The translations under genes and the position numbers were made by a program. Shown here in pieces: positions 26,522 through 38,771 of a DNA stretch of 64,000 nucleotides (position 1 is its first letter; each line of letters opens with the position of its first letter). The notes beneath the pieces were generated by a model. That model saw nothing but the letters and a program-made list of their open reading frames with translations, was not told the DNA's origin and ran no database searches. This DNA is from Strongylocentrotus droebachiensis. Taxonomy: Eukaryota; Echinodermata; Echinoidea; Camarodonta; Strongylocentrotidae. The stretch is from positions 248,001 to 312,000 of the forward strand of contig JAVYIG010000118.1 in the NCBI GenBank assembly GCA_035222895.1, given 5' to 3'.

Positions 26522-27061
26522 CAGATGATTTACCGGTATGTGAGTAACTCGTCCACAGGTGTGTGAAATCAAGAACTCATTCTTAATCATCGATGAAAAT
26601 GATCCTTTCTGTAGTCTAAGGAATTCAATAAAAACTGAGCAACGATTCTATTAATAGTCCCACACTATTCTTTTCATGCTGTAAATGCTACCAGTAGCCA
26701 TGCATTATTCATATGTCATCCAGCTACCACTTACTGGTGTTGGTTGCCAGGAAATCTAATAGATACATATTACCTTAATCCCTCTGCACTTCTTAGGCAG
26801 GATTAGCTTAATCTCCTGTGGTATCTAATGGGATCCTTTGGCAAGGATAAGAAGGCTTAGGGTATTAGCCTAGCGTGCCAATGTGGATTTTGAAACAAAA
26901 TTTGATATTTGTACTACCGGTACTTCATATTGCATTTGAGAGTATTGAGTGTGTGTATTCGATCTGATCGGTTTTGGGTAGAATGTAAGGACTGGTACTG
27001 TTACAAAATCGTTGGTCAGAAATGCTGTTTCGTAGGTATTTGTTTACATCCACCACTTCCT

Positions 27062-27110
27062 CCCCCCCCCCCCCCCCCTTCCCCCCTCACCCCTTCCCCC
27101 CTCACCAATT
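27062..27110 (+). repeat. Poly-C / C-rich run
   Basis: C17 followed by further C-runs in intron 2. It could form an i-motif or G-quadruplex on the other strand. No gene content. Confidence 0.9.
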
Positions 27111-27420
27111 TTTAAAAAATTGTCATTTTATTGGAACTGATCTGGGAAATGAAAAGTAGAACGGATATATATCTAAACTAGAATATATGCCTCATTTTTG
27201 TTCAATGTACTGTTTCATTTTTATTGATTTTAGTTTTATTCAATCATTTCTTTATATCTTGCATTTATGTACATGTATGCTACATAGTATCAAAATTAAA
27301 TGTGTTATGATAGAACATCTACACTTAAAATTATCTTCTATCTACAATTTAAATCAAGCAATTATGGTATAGGATTTTGAAACTTGAGAATAGGAGAGAT
27401 CGATGTTGAGAGACAGAGAT

Positions 27421-27440
27421 GGGGGGGGGGGGGGGGGAGG
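27421..27440 (+). repeat. Poly-G run
   Basis: G17, 340 bp from the poly-C run at 27062, giving a long potential G:C snap-back pair within the intron transcript. Confidence 0.9.
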
Positions 27441-28732
27441 GAGGAAGAAAAAGAAATCTGCGTTCCCCATTAACAGGTTGTTGCACTAGATGGTAAAGCA
27501 CTAATCTCCTTGCCAAATATTTTCTCTGCCCGAAATAACCCTCTGTTGGCTAAATTTGGTTGGACACTCAGTCAGCAATCACAGAGGTACATCATTCAGG
27601 AAAAAAGCTCAAGTTTGAATAGCTTAATAGGCTGATAACAGAGCTCTTTGAGTGTTTTTGCTTTGTTGTGATATTATGTTTGAACTTGAGGGCCGGTCAA
27701 AGCAGTCCTCCATCTGCAAACGATCTAAAAGACAGATGATGTGAGGTGAAACACGTATACAGGAACTGATTCCAGCGCTCTCTGCATTTCCGCTGCGATG
27801 ATTTTTGTAAAAAGAAGTATTCTTCAAAAATGTTTCGTAATACTGGCCGCTGTCCAAATGTTCTACTGATGACATAGTTTCAATCTTTGTTTACTATGCA
27901 CTTTAATAGTCCAAGTTGGTATGTGTAATATGGAGATATACCGGTACTTGATATTTATAAAAAAGAGAGATAGAGAAACAATCTTTTACCAACCAAGATA
28001 GAGAAAGGTTGTATTATATACTATTGTGAATTCTGGATGGTTGCCAATATTATGAGGATGCTGAATGTATATGTTTCAATTCTTTCTGTTTTGTTGAACT
28101 GTACAGTGCACTCTTCTGTCGTACAGTACAATATTGAACTAATATAGTGTACAGTTGCTTGGTATTTGAATGGTTTGCCTTTAATATTCAAACACCTCTC
28201 CCCTTCCTCAATAAATGGATTTTGTGCCCATTCCATGATAATTTATTATCATCATTTGTTTATCTTCCTTGTATTTCCTGTATTATAAAATTATGTTGTA
28301 ATTCTCAGTATGATATACTCCTGTACCTCCACTAACCCCCGCTCCCCATATATCCTTAAACATATCACAGAACACAGAGTTTCTTTGAAAACGGAAGTTT
28401 GCTTTAGAGTTTGTAATCACAAGTTCAAACATTGAAGTCCAAAGTAGAATCAACAGAAGCCAATAGTGGGTGCAACTTCTATAGCAGTTAAAATCTTGAG
28501 GCCTACTTTAAGAAATAGATTAGTTTGTAGATTTATTGCCAAGATAAGATGGAGATGGGGTATTGAGGAGCCTTCCTGTGTCTGAACTTTGTTTGAAAGG
28601 ACAACATGGGGTGTAAACAGTTCTATTGATGCTTTTTTTAATTGAAAAAAAAGATTAACTTACAAGTATCCATTAATCTTGTAGCCTATATACTCTGTGT
28701 AAGGATTCTGAAACTAGAAGTTTGATGGTATT

Positions 28733-28802
28733 ATCTGTTAAGAGCAAGAAGGATATTGAGTCTTCTGTTTTTCCACACAGAGTTAATGCCCTTATTTTTA
28801 CC
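28733..28802 (-). mobile_element. Hairpin element copy 5 (degraded)
   Basis: TCTGTTAAGAGCAAGAAGG and GAGTTAATGCCCTTA are recognisable arms. The loop on the minus strand (CTCTGTGTGGAAAAACAG) resembles copies 1 and 3 read from the minus strand. It lies 300 bp upstream of exon 3. Confidence 0.5.
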
Positions 28803-29118
28803 AGTGATACGGATAATATACCAATAATTTTACCAGTAATTTTACCAATAATGATTGCGATAGTAACTTGAAGATAAATACATTGTAGTTACGCATCCCC
28901 TACCCACAAATATAATGTCAAGCTTCATCAATAAGGTGTTGCTGCGTAAGACAAATGTTTTATGTTAATGCAGTGTACCTGTATATTCCACTAGATTCAA
29001 TAGCAACACAAATAATTGTACACTTGATATAAGCTGTTGAACCGAGCATTATGTTTTTCGTTTTTAAACACCTTTTTACAATTTGTTTTAAATATTTGTT
29101 TTAATTTTCTTCTTCCAG

Positions 29119-29304
29119 GACCCAAACCCAAGGACCAGGAATCTCGTCTGATGCCCCCTCCCATTATCAACACCGGCCACCCTCATCCCTTTGGTGAGAT
29201 CAACCCCCATCATCCCAACCACCACATCGGAAGACAGCAGTCGTATCAGAACCAGGGGCGCATGCCCAGGTCGTACCCTCTCAGTCCTACTTCTGGATCC
29301 TATG
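29119..29304 (+). CDS. Runx: Runx coding exon 3: linker C-terminal to Runt domain
   Basis: 186 bp, phase 1 to phase 1, residues 185-246. Joining to exon 2 gives PREPRRPKPKDQESRLMPPP: the Runt-domain end and a basic cluster (R184, R185, K187, K189) in the position of the vertebrate PRRHRQK nuclear-localisation region. The rest is rich in Pro, His and Asn (GHPHPFGEINPHHPNHH) and ends in SYPLSPTSGSY. The vertebrate segment starting RHRQKLDDQTK is not conserved here. Acceptor TTCTTCTTCCAG, donor GGTAAAT. The exon assignment rests on frame continuity with both neighbours and low codon degeneracy. Confidence 0.88.
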
Positions 29305-29479
29305 GTAAATATATTCTCACCTGCCTTTCCTTTAGAAAGAAAAACAAATTGTATTAGTTAACTCTCTTCTGGGTCCAAACAGACGGTATTACTTTCTGAA
29401 ATGTCATAACATTGCTTAGAACTTCAGAGATTCATCAAGTTCCGGAATATTCTCAACCCAATTGGAAAATAAAAATTTC

Positions 29480-29562
29480 ATCTGTTTGGAGTCACAGGGG
29501 TGTTAATTATATGTTAAAGTACTGATATAATGAGTTACCGTAGTGCTCTCATTGCTCCAACC
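29480..29562. mobile_element. Hairpin element copy 6 (degraded)
   Basis: TCTGTTTGGAGTCACAGGGGTGTTAA at 29480-29505 and a decayed right arm ending GCTCCAA. Just upstream, 29357-29385 holds a lone right arm (GTTAACTCTCTTCTGGGTCC followed by AAACAGACG), the remnant of another copy next to exon 3. Confidence 0.45.
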
Positions 29563-30999
29563 AGGCTTTGAGATTGACTTAATTAATAGTTACGTTAAAG
29601 AGAGGATTGGGCAAAGTGTGAACACTGTCTGGAAAATTAGGGAACACCATGGGAGTGCTTAGCTTGGAGCACTTTTTAGGAGGAGGATGAGGAGGATAGA
29701 GTGGGAGAGAGAGGGAGAGCTGTAGATGGAAAGTGTGCAATGTGTAGTGTGCTAACATGAATCTGCTCTCATGTACTGATTATGCAGGGTAAGGTCCCGA
29801 CAGAGATGAACGTACGGTCATTGACACACGAGGGGGGGAATGCACACTGATGGAGATGTTTTTGCTTTGAATTTTATGGAAATTCTAGTTTTTGGGCGAT
29901 TGTTTTCTGGAGAATGAAGAGAGGAAGACCAGTGACCATGCGGGAGGATGGAGGAAGATTTGTTTTGTAATGGATCCTTTGTTTCTGTTTTGGTATGATT
30001 ATGAAGAAAAATGTAATAAATACCAAATACGTGCAAAAAGGCTTTGAAGCTTAAAAAGTGCAAATGAAATGAAAGAATTTTAAGTTAGAGATTGGCGGGA
30101 TGCTATCAAGGATCTGAGATGCTATCAAGAGGGATACATTAATGTGATTAGATAAGGATAGATAAGTAGCAACATGAGCAACATACAGGGAGTGTGTATG
30201 TTATGAAGATGGATTGAAGGAGTTGTAATAAGCATACCGTACTAGAAATAGGAGACATCCGATGAGTCACTATTGGAAGCTGTTTATGATGCATTTCATG
30301 AAGGAATAATCAGAAAAATTGTTTCAAATTAGGTTTCATTCATTATTACCCAAATTTTTCATAATATGGAGAGGGAGACCTGAAAACAGCTGTCATAATC
30401 TGTTGTGAAATTCATTTACCGTTTTCTAACAAAAATTCATGTACCGGTAAACCAATCAATTAATAGTCAATGGAGATATGCAGATGAAACTTTTCCTTCT
30501 TTTGGAATCGGTGGTTCAGTTTTGAATATGAAATCCATGGAGTTAAAAATTGATTTTAATCGGTATGATGCTTAAATTTCATAAAACACAGAAAGATAAG
30601 TAGGTCTTATGATAAGGATGGCTTTGTCTGCCTTCGTACCAGGTGGCAATCCATTGAAGTTATGGTTTTGCTAGCTGTGGTCTGACTATGCAAGAAGTCA
30701 GAAATTGCTCTAAACAACAACGAAAACAAGAGATGAGTGAAAATATGATGAAGAAAAGAGAACAAAAATACAGGACATGGATTTAGATGGACAAACATAT
30801 TGAGAGACATTGTGAAGCCATTGTTTCTCTTGTCTGTAGCCGAAAGCAAAAATCAATTTGAGTGTGGAACATAAGCGCTGAGCAAGGCGGAGTGCTCTAG
30901 AGATGCGTCTGATTAGTCGGAAGGAATCTTCAGTCTGTGGTCACCAAATTTCATTTTGTTTTGATTTTTCCACACCAACATCCCTTCTACGATCAATCG

Positions 31000-31310
31000 C
31001 TGGACTTTGAACCAATTACGCAAGACAATGGCGCGCTGTTGTCTCCCCAGTTTCCAATGACAATGTTTCCATCTCGAGTGTTTTTCTTCTCCGTCTTTTT
31101 TTTCTGCGATCTAGTCGGTATTCGTTTCGTTTCCTTTCCAACATCCTTTAGGCTGGGTGTTATTCTTTGGCGAAACAGATGCAGAAATCGAGAAGAACAT
31201 GAGAATCAGTCGACGCAATGGCGGTGGCTTAATGCTACTAAATGTCACCGCTGTCTGCTACACGTGTGGAGGTGGTGCTGATATCGTTACAAAGCTGCAA
31301 CCCACTTCTC
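31000..31310. promoter_or_regulatory. CpG-richer intronic segment
   Basis: CpG content rises here (GGCGCGCTG, CGATCTAGTCGGTATTCG, AGTCGACGCAATGGCG). A TGTGGTCACC Runx-type site lies just upstream. Overlapping open frames in two phases have no recognisable domain. This is a weak candidate regulatory module. Confidence 0.2.
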
Positions 31311-32760
31311 TCTCGATTCCCTCCTTGGAATATTCCTTCTTGTACTCAAAGTATTTAGTTATTCCAGGCTTTGATAGGAAAGGGATTGGGTTGAGATAGT
31401 TCTACTGATGCCAAACTAACACCATTAATGGGAATATAATGTCACAGAATATTATTTTTTCTAACAAATTATTGATGCTTTGATACTTTATTCTTGGAAT
31501 AGAATTGTTCAAATGTTAACAGAATATATCTTTCCTCAAAAAAGGATTATACTTTAAATTTAGTACAATATATCAAATAAAAAAATTGCTATTTATTGCC
31601 TGCTGTGAGCTCCATTAGTTTGAGCATGTTTTCAATCATCATCTTTTGAAATCACACTCTCTTGTCAAATTAAAAGAAAAATAATAAATACTAGTGCTAC
31701 TTGGAGGTGTATCTCTCTTGTGCTGACAATTCTTATTGTCCATCTCATGAAGAATAAAGGCATAGTAGGTTTTGCGATTGGCAGTTGCCTGATAGTGGTG
31801 AAAGGGTGAAAGTAGAGGGTGGGTTGAAACAGCAACGGCAGACAAAAATATAATCTTAGGAGGTGACAAATCAAACGAAGTTTCTCATCCTTGAAGGGAG
31901 CTGGGGAATATCAATTCTTAGCTCTACTCTCTGGGTACGCCTCCTGTAGAACCTATTTTTGCACCTGATAATTTTGGCACCCTTCCTCATGAGAAAGTAT
32001 GAAAAGTGGGTTAGGTGCTGTCAAGGAGAGTTCTGTCTTTCTGGTTCAAGATAAGGGCACATATGTTCACTATGCAACCACATTATGACTGGTCACTAGG
32101 CGGAGGCTCAAAAGAATCATCAAGATTTGTGAGCAAGAGTTCAGACCTTTTCATTGATTGGCAAATGTCCAGGAAAGTCACCAAGTAATGTAGTAGGCTA
32201 CCATTTTTTAACTTGGCATGTTTTCAGAAAATTGTATTTTTAAAAGATTTTAAAGGTTTATACCTTTTTTGAGAATTTTGTTTTCCTCCTTTAACCTATT
32301 GAATCCTTTTTTTGGTTTAATTTATGTTAATGCATTTTCATCTCTGATGTCTTAAAGAATGCGGTTGGGGATTTATTCTATAACAAAAATTCATAGAAAT
32401 TCCCCTACAGTGAGTGCAATTTCTTTCATGTCTATTATCAAGTGACATTCTTCAAGCCATCAGTTGAAAAATGACACCATCCCATCCGATGTGAATTTGA
32501 GCCCTGATTAGCATCCCTATGATGAATTGCATGTCCAAGTCAAGAATCTCGCATGGGGACTGAGAAAAATATGGCCATATCCACCCCCTCCATCACATCT
32601 CCATTTTCATGAGTCCCTAGCTTCTACTTCTAATGGCCATAGCTGGATCCCATGACGCTCTTGGCATAAATCACTTGAGGCACACACAGTGTACCCCTTT
32701 CCTCTAGCCAGTCACGTCACGATTCCCTGATTGTATAATAGCCACCCCCGTCCATTTAGG

Positions 32761-33060
32761 CATTTAGGACCGGGTTCACATGAGAGCTGTACGTCTTCCA
32801 GGAGAGTGCGCGAGCGTCAGAGCGTACCGTCTCCGCAGGCCAATTTGCCGGGCGCTTGCCTACCCTTTGCCCCTACCCTCGGAACGGCAACAAGCGAGTA
32901 ATTTCTCGTTCTTTTGTTGGTCCGCGTGGCTCCCTTTCGTCGCGGCTGAGGAGGCAGAGAGGAGATTGGCCCCAAACCTCTCTTTCCATTGGGTACCCTT
33001 TGCTGTTCCTTTCGCCTCATTGCACAGTAACATACACCCTTGTATTACCCCTCTACGCTC
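32761..33060. promoter_or_regulatory. CpG-dense island with three CCAAT boxes
   Basis: I count about 19 CpGs between 32769 and 32950. CCAAT occurs at 32840-32844 and its inverse ATTGG at 32965-32969 and 32988-32992, followed by a CT-rich initiator-like tract (33076-33093). Clustered CCAAT boxes with CpG density are typical of TATA-less promoters. An internal or antisense promoter in intron 3, or an enhancer, is inferred. Open frames here are low-complexity and unrecognised. Confidence 0.35.
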
Positions 33061-34035
33061 CCCACCTCCCTACCTTTCTCTCTCTCTCTCTCGCACAAAG
33101 CAACCGGAAATGGACTTCTGTGGGTCTCCCCTCTCTTTCACACCAAATCTTCATAATTAATGAAGCTTCCAGGGTCGGTTTGATTGTAAGTGTATGCTGC
33201 GTGGTGTGAATAGAGGTCCTCTTTTCTTATTCATAATTGTGATTATTTTCATTGATACCGCTCAAGAGGCAGACTCTTTCACCTACCAGACATCTGGAGT
33301 AAAATTTGTATCATTTTTTTTTTCGGGCGGGGGAGGGAAGGGGAGGGGACAGAAATAATTGCTCATACATGTATGGCAGGATGCATACACAATTATAGAC
33401 AGGATATATTCATCATTCTTAGACCCAAAATGGTAGTCAAGAATGGCAGGTCTGAATGAACTTTTCTGCTCCTGATTAATAGACTCAATCACCTATTGTG
33501 TCATTATTGAAGTGCACTTTTTGTGTCACTTCCTGTTTATGGAATCTAAAACTTTTTATCCACAAAAACTATTGTGCTCTGAATATGAAAATGTCTCGGG
33601 AACATGATAAATGGGTGTTTTAAAACTGTTTTTGCTATATTGATTAACTCAATAACATAACAATAAGCCAGTTATATCCAGCCCTCAACCTACATCCTTT
33701 GTTTTGGACTGAGGGACTTCCTCTCTTCCAAGATTTTGATAACCATATATGCACGACAGAGCCCTAAAATAGCTATTCCAATGTGTTTTTAAAATATATG
33801 CAACAAAAACAAAATGTTAATCTGCAAAGAAAACACAGGAATCTGGTTCATTGCCATCTGCATTTTCATGTTTGTTTTTGGAACGATACATTATTTGCCT
33901 AACTGAATGTACTTTGAAATTCAGCTGTAAAGTTGAAGGTATTGATAATGAAGAAAAAAAGAGGAGTTTGCATCAGAAGATTATGATGAAAAGGGTTCAT
34001 AAAGTGACCAAGTAATGATGCTTTGACTCTGACTC

Positions 34036-34106
34036 TCTGTTGAGAACCAGAAGAGGGTTATCTCACATTCTGTAACCCAGAGTTTATGTCTTTCTGGCTA
34101 TTGAAA
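34036..34106 (+). mobile_element. Hairpin element copy 7 (degraded)
   Basis: CTGTTGAGAACCAGAAGAGGGTTA and GTTTATGTCTTTCTGGCTATTG arms are recognisable around a diverged loop. It lies 385 bp from the best-preserved copy. Confidence 0.5.
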
Positions 34107-34490
34107 GTTTAATACACTCAAAGAAAGAAACTGCTCAGCCTTCCTTCAATCCACACTAACAAAAATCATCACTGGCAACAGACTTCAAACAAATCTCCAG
34201 AAACATATATCCAAAAAGTGCATTGTATATTTTCTAGCAAATAGCAATCTTAACTGTATCAAGCACTTTCTGATGCTATCTGCTTGCACTTTTTAAAGTG
34301 CAAAATACTTTGATTTCTTCTCCCTGCATTTCTGCAAGTAAGCGCATGTTTGGTATTATAGTACAGTGACTCGGCTCCCGCTTTTTCTTTTCTTTTCTTG
34401 AAGCAGGCAGCAATTAAAGAACGTTGACCAAGCGAGGGGCAATGAAGCATGGTGTTAAAGCCAGTGATATGCTCATTTTAACTCTATATA

Positions 34491-34573
34491 ATCGTCTGTT
34501 CAGATCTAGAAGGGCGTTAACTGTCTGTTCAAGTGTATGAGTTTAACGCTCTTCTGGCTCTATAACAGACGAT
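34491..34573 (+). mobile_element. Hairpin element copy 8 (best preserved)
   Basis: Ends ATCGTCTGTT and AACAGACGAT are perfect inverted repeats. They continue into arms AGAAGGGCGTTAA / TTAACGCTCTTCTGGCTCT, giving roughly 30-bp arms with a few mismatches and one indel around a short AT-rich loop. Total 83 bp. This copy defines the likely full-length element: outer ATCGTCTGTT, a short variable joint, AGAGCCAGAAGGGCGTTAAC, loop, and the mirror image. Confidence 0.8.
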
Positions 34574-35021
34574 ATGATTAATGCACTTCTGCAGTTGATT
34601 ATAACACTTTTTGCATTAGACTTCTACACGTATGTCTTCGGCACGCATAGACTTGTTGAAATGAACATTCAAATACACCATGATTCACACAATACAACTT
34701 TACATTACATCTCCTTACTATCATCGTCGTTACAGTGCCTGAAGACCTTTCGTCTGTACTTTTATCAAGCCTTCAACCTATGGGATAACACATTTCATGA
34801 GCTTAATTACAAAGAATTACAATTAAATTTAATGGCTCGTATTATTAGGTTCCTATTAATGATATTAGGTTTCTATGTTACTTAGCAGGAAACATAAACA
34901 AGATTATGTAAGCAATAGAGAGGGGCAGCTTGTGGTTGGTTTCTTGTATTCTAATACTTTAATTAGCTCATCAAATTTTTCTAAGCCCATAATTAATACA
35001 TGTACATTGTATGTGTAAGGT

Positions 35022-36224
35022 CATTCACTTGACTTCATATCAAACTGTTTTTTCTCAATTTGTAATGACTCTTTTGGACATTTTGTACACTCTGTGGGAA
35101 AAGAATTGGTTTACCATATGTGATGGAGAGTTGAAATTATGTGATAACATTTTTTTTAATGTACACGTATGACATGTGACCTGTGATAAACCCACACTAC
35201 ATTTTCTCATACATGACTTCATAAGTTCATAAGTTCATATCATACTGTTTTTCTAAATTTGTAATGACTCTTTTGGACATTTTGTACACTCTGTGGGAAA
35301 AAATTGGTTTACCATATGTGATGGAGAGTTGAAATTATGTGATAACATTTTTTTAAATGTACACGTATGACATGTGACCTGTGATAAACCCACACTACAT
35401 TTTCTCATACATGACTTCATAAGTTCATAAGTTCATATCATACTGTTTTTCTAAATTTGTAATGACTCTTTTGGACATTTTGTACACTCTGTGGGAAAAA
35501 ATTGGTTTACCATATGTGATGGAGAGTTGAAATTATGTGATAACATTTTTTTAAATGTACACGTATGACATGTGACCTGTGATAAACCCACACTACATTT
35601 TCTCATACATGACTTCATAAGTTCATAAGTTCATATCATACTGTTTTTCTAAATTTGTAATGACTCTTTTGGACATTTTGGACATTTTGTGGGAAAGAAG
35701 TGGTTTACCATATGTGATGGAGAGTTGAAATTATGTGATAACATTTTTTTAAATGTACACGTATGACATGTGACCTGTGATAAACCCACACTACATTTTC
35801 TCATACATGACTTCATAAGTTCATAAGTTCATATCATACTGTTTTTCTAAATTTGTAATGACTCTTTTGGACATTTTGGACATTTTGGACATTTTGGACA
35901 TTTTGTGGGAAAGAAGTGGTTTACCATATGTGATGGAGAGTTGAAATTATGTGATAACATTTTTTTAAATGTACACGTATGACATGTGACCTGTGATAAA
36001 CCCACACTACATTTTCTCATACATGACTTCATAAGTTCATAAGTTCATATCATAATGTTTTTCTAAATTTGTAATGACTCTTTCGGACATTTTGGACATT
36101 TTGTGGGAAAGAATTGGTTTACCATATGTGATGGAGAGTTGAAATTATGTGATAACATTTTTTTTAATGTACATGTATGACTTGTGACCTGTGATAAACC
36201 CACATTACATGTTCTCATACATGA
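35022..36224 (+). repeat. Six-copy ~198-bp minisatellite with nested 9-bp expansion
   Basis: The motif GTAATGACTCTTTYGGACAT recurs at 35062, 35261, 35459, 35657, 35855 and 36071 (periods 199, 198, 198, 198 and 216). Units are nearly identical and include ACGTATGACATGTGACCTGT and ATAAACCCACACTACATTTT. The 216-bp spacing comes from two extra GGACATTTT 9-mers in the fifth unit, which has four in a row. Units 4 and 6 have two. Units 1-3 have one, followed by GTACACTCT. Low divergence implies recent amplification. Confidence 0.95.
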
Positions 36225-37347
36225 AGGTCATCATCATTTGACTACCCCTAGCTTGTATTAAAATTTGTGTTACGGTAGTTACAAATATTTGGAGTGACTG
36301 ATTGTAGATGTGAAATGTATGAAGTTGTGTAGCATTCAATATATGGCTCAAACACCAACACATTGCTTTCTAGAGCTATAATTATGAATTACATTTAGAA
36401 ATATCATTTGCAGACCATTCTCTTGTCTTATGATAGGGCTATATGTATACTGCTAGTACTTAGTTTTTTAAAACTACAAGTCGATGACATTATCCTGTTA
36501 TAGGGGGATGGGTAAGGCCATGTTTTTTATTAATCATCATGAGATATGACTTGATTTTCAATTGAATGAATTAAATGAGAGCTGATTGATTACATGAAGG
36601 GAGTAGAAAGAATCCCTTAATGATCTGATGATGTTATTAAAAAAAAAGAGGAAATGTTTGAATGGAATTTCCATCGACTTTTAAAATCCAGAGTGGAATA
36701 TCAAGAGAGGGTCATTCATCGGTCACTTTAGCAAAGTCTGAGTTGCCATGTTTGCCAATAATAATTGTTCATATAAACACATTGCAAAATATGCCTATAA
36801 TGCCAAGTCCTAGTCGGCCTTCAACTAGTGCTGTGCTTCAGGGATTGTGCCATTGATCAGCTACTGTACCTTTGCAGATTTTCATAAATATTTTTCTCAT
36901 TTTGAATGCATCAAGGCCAACATTGCTATCTGTTTGTGCAATACAATTCAATTTGTAGGACAAGTTCCAATGTATTCCTAACAATCATAAACAAAATTTA
37001 ATATCACTGGTTATTATAAGTTTATAGTCCTACCAGAGGGCACCACACCAGGTTTTTTTTCGGTAAGGGTTCTAGTTGATTTTAAAGGGTTTTTGTGCAT
37101 TGGGCCTCAGTTAAACTTTCTTGTTTTTTCTTCATTTTGAGGAACCTAAAATTAAGCCCATGTCTCTATTTGTGTTGAGCCCTGCCTGCTAGAGCTTTAA
37201 TCAGATGAGTAGAATTATACCTGTGATGAGAATTTATATTTATATTGAACTCATCATCCTTTGATTATGAATGTTTTACACGAACTAAACGAATACCTTG
37301 AACTTGCCCTGGAGATGACCGTTTAAAGTTCAAAGCTTTGGCTACAT

Positions 37348-37517
37348 GCCACTTTGTCTGATGTTTTCAGTAAAACGATAGAACTTTCGGTCGTTTCTCG
37401 GTCACCCTCGTAGCAGCTGAGGCATCGGTTGTTTGCCATTTTGTCTGATGTTTTGTTCAAAACGATGGAACTTTCGGTGGTTTCTCGGTCACCCTGCTAG
37501 CAGCTGAGGCAGCATCG
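37348..37517 (+). repeat. Diverged 87-bp tandem duplication
   Basis: Two copies beginning GCCACTTTGTCTGATGTTTT and GCCATTTTGTCTGATGTTTT, 87 bp apart. Both contain ACTTTCGGTSGTTTCTCGGT and end AGCAGCTGAGGCA. The conserved core between copies could be a duplicated binding module. No coding content. Confidence 0.75.
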
Positions 37518-38604
37518 TTCATGTGAACTTATAGTTTTAATCCTGCGAAAGCCAGGGCCAAGGTTGTAAGCTCACACGCTGGACAAACGTCTAGATGTCT
37601 TGAGCAGTGAGTGCTCTTGAAGGTTGACGAAAAGATGCAGTCATTGCTGGGTTGTTCCGCAGCCTGGCTGATGCGTGAAACCACCTCTTGTGATTTCTGA
37701 CCCAGCACATGATGAATCAAGGAAGTATGAACTTGAGCCATTAGATATCCGGAATTAGCCATATCTGTTGTTTATTCAAGACATTTTAAATACCTGTAGT
37801 ATTGAATCTGCACCTGCTTGCTAGTAACATAGATTAGGTAGAATGAGGAAAGACAATGGATATTTATGTTAACCCTTTGACAAGCCAGGTTCTAAAGACA
37901 ACCCCTGATGTTCTTGGAGTCAAGTCATGGTATGCCAGCATTAGTTATGCCTTCTGCAGCCTGACGATACCTTGGTATGCTACTTCCATAAAACATCTTT
38001 GGTCATGACCTAGTGACAGTGACCCCACGTATGGACGTGGATCTATTGAGTGTGAAGTGATAGATGATTATAAGAACTCCCCATTTTGTCACCTTAATAA
38101 TGATGTTTTAAATGAGAGAGTTTCCTGAGGGGAACCTTTGTTGACTACCTTGCAGTGCTGTAGGTCAAGAGCGCCCGATGCTGCCGATGACAGCAGTGCT
38201 TTCATAGGGGAAGGCTGTTAGTCTGTTACCGTCATAAAAAGAGTTCTTTAACCTTCAACTCTACTACCATCCATGGCTAATAGATTAACCTTGCACTGGG
38301 AGGCAACCTTGGTGTAGGGTATAGAAGGAGAAAGGGAAAAGAATAGCTGGAAGTCAGTCTCGATTGCTTGCCCATCACGGTGAAACCCGTTTGCTAATGA
38401 ACCATTTGCGTCATTTCATTTGCAATAATGTCCCCGTTGACTGATGTGTTGTTAGCGCTGGATGAACAGTTTGGACTGGACTGGGAGCTAGAGAGAGAGA
38501 TTGATAGGTGGATGGCTGACTGGCAGGGTGATCACAATAACTGATTGGATTCTCACAGACTCACAGAGGGTGAAAACAGAAGGACAATGTGGACTTCAAG
38601 TTCA

Positions 38605-38771
38605 TCAGCAGAAAGGGGGAGGGGGAAGGGAAGAGACTAGAAATGAGAAAGAGAAGGGAGGGGGAGAGGTGAGATAGGGGAGAGATGGAGAGAATCTGGA
38701 AGACAGAGAGAAAGAGACAGAAAACAAAGAAAAAGGGAGACAGAGAAAAAAGATAGAAAGAGAGAGAGAAA
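38605..38771 (+). repeat. Long purine-rich tract
   Basis: About 165 nt almost entirely of A and G on the + strand, with few pyrimidine interruptions. The Ser/Phe-rich minus-strand frames across it are compositional artefacts. Such tracts can adopt triplex (H-DNA) structures. Confidence 0.7.

Noticed and set aside
35847..36032. Minus-strand frame with repeated Lys-Cys-Pro units (zinc-finger-like look)
   Set aside because: It is the translation of the GGACATTTT sub-repeat inside the minisatellite; no real protein signal.
35022..36224. Regularly spaced repeats that could suggest a CRISPR array
   Set aside because: The whole ~198-bp unit is repeated with no unique spacers, and the setting is a eukaryotic intron.
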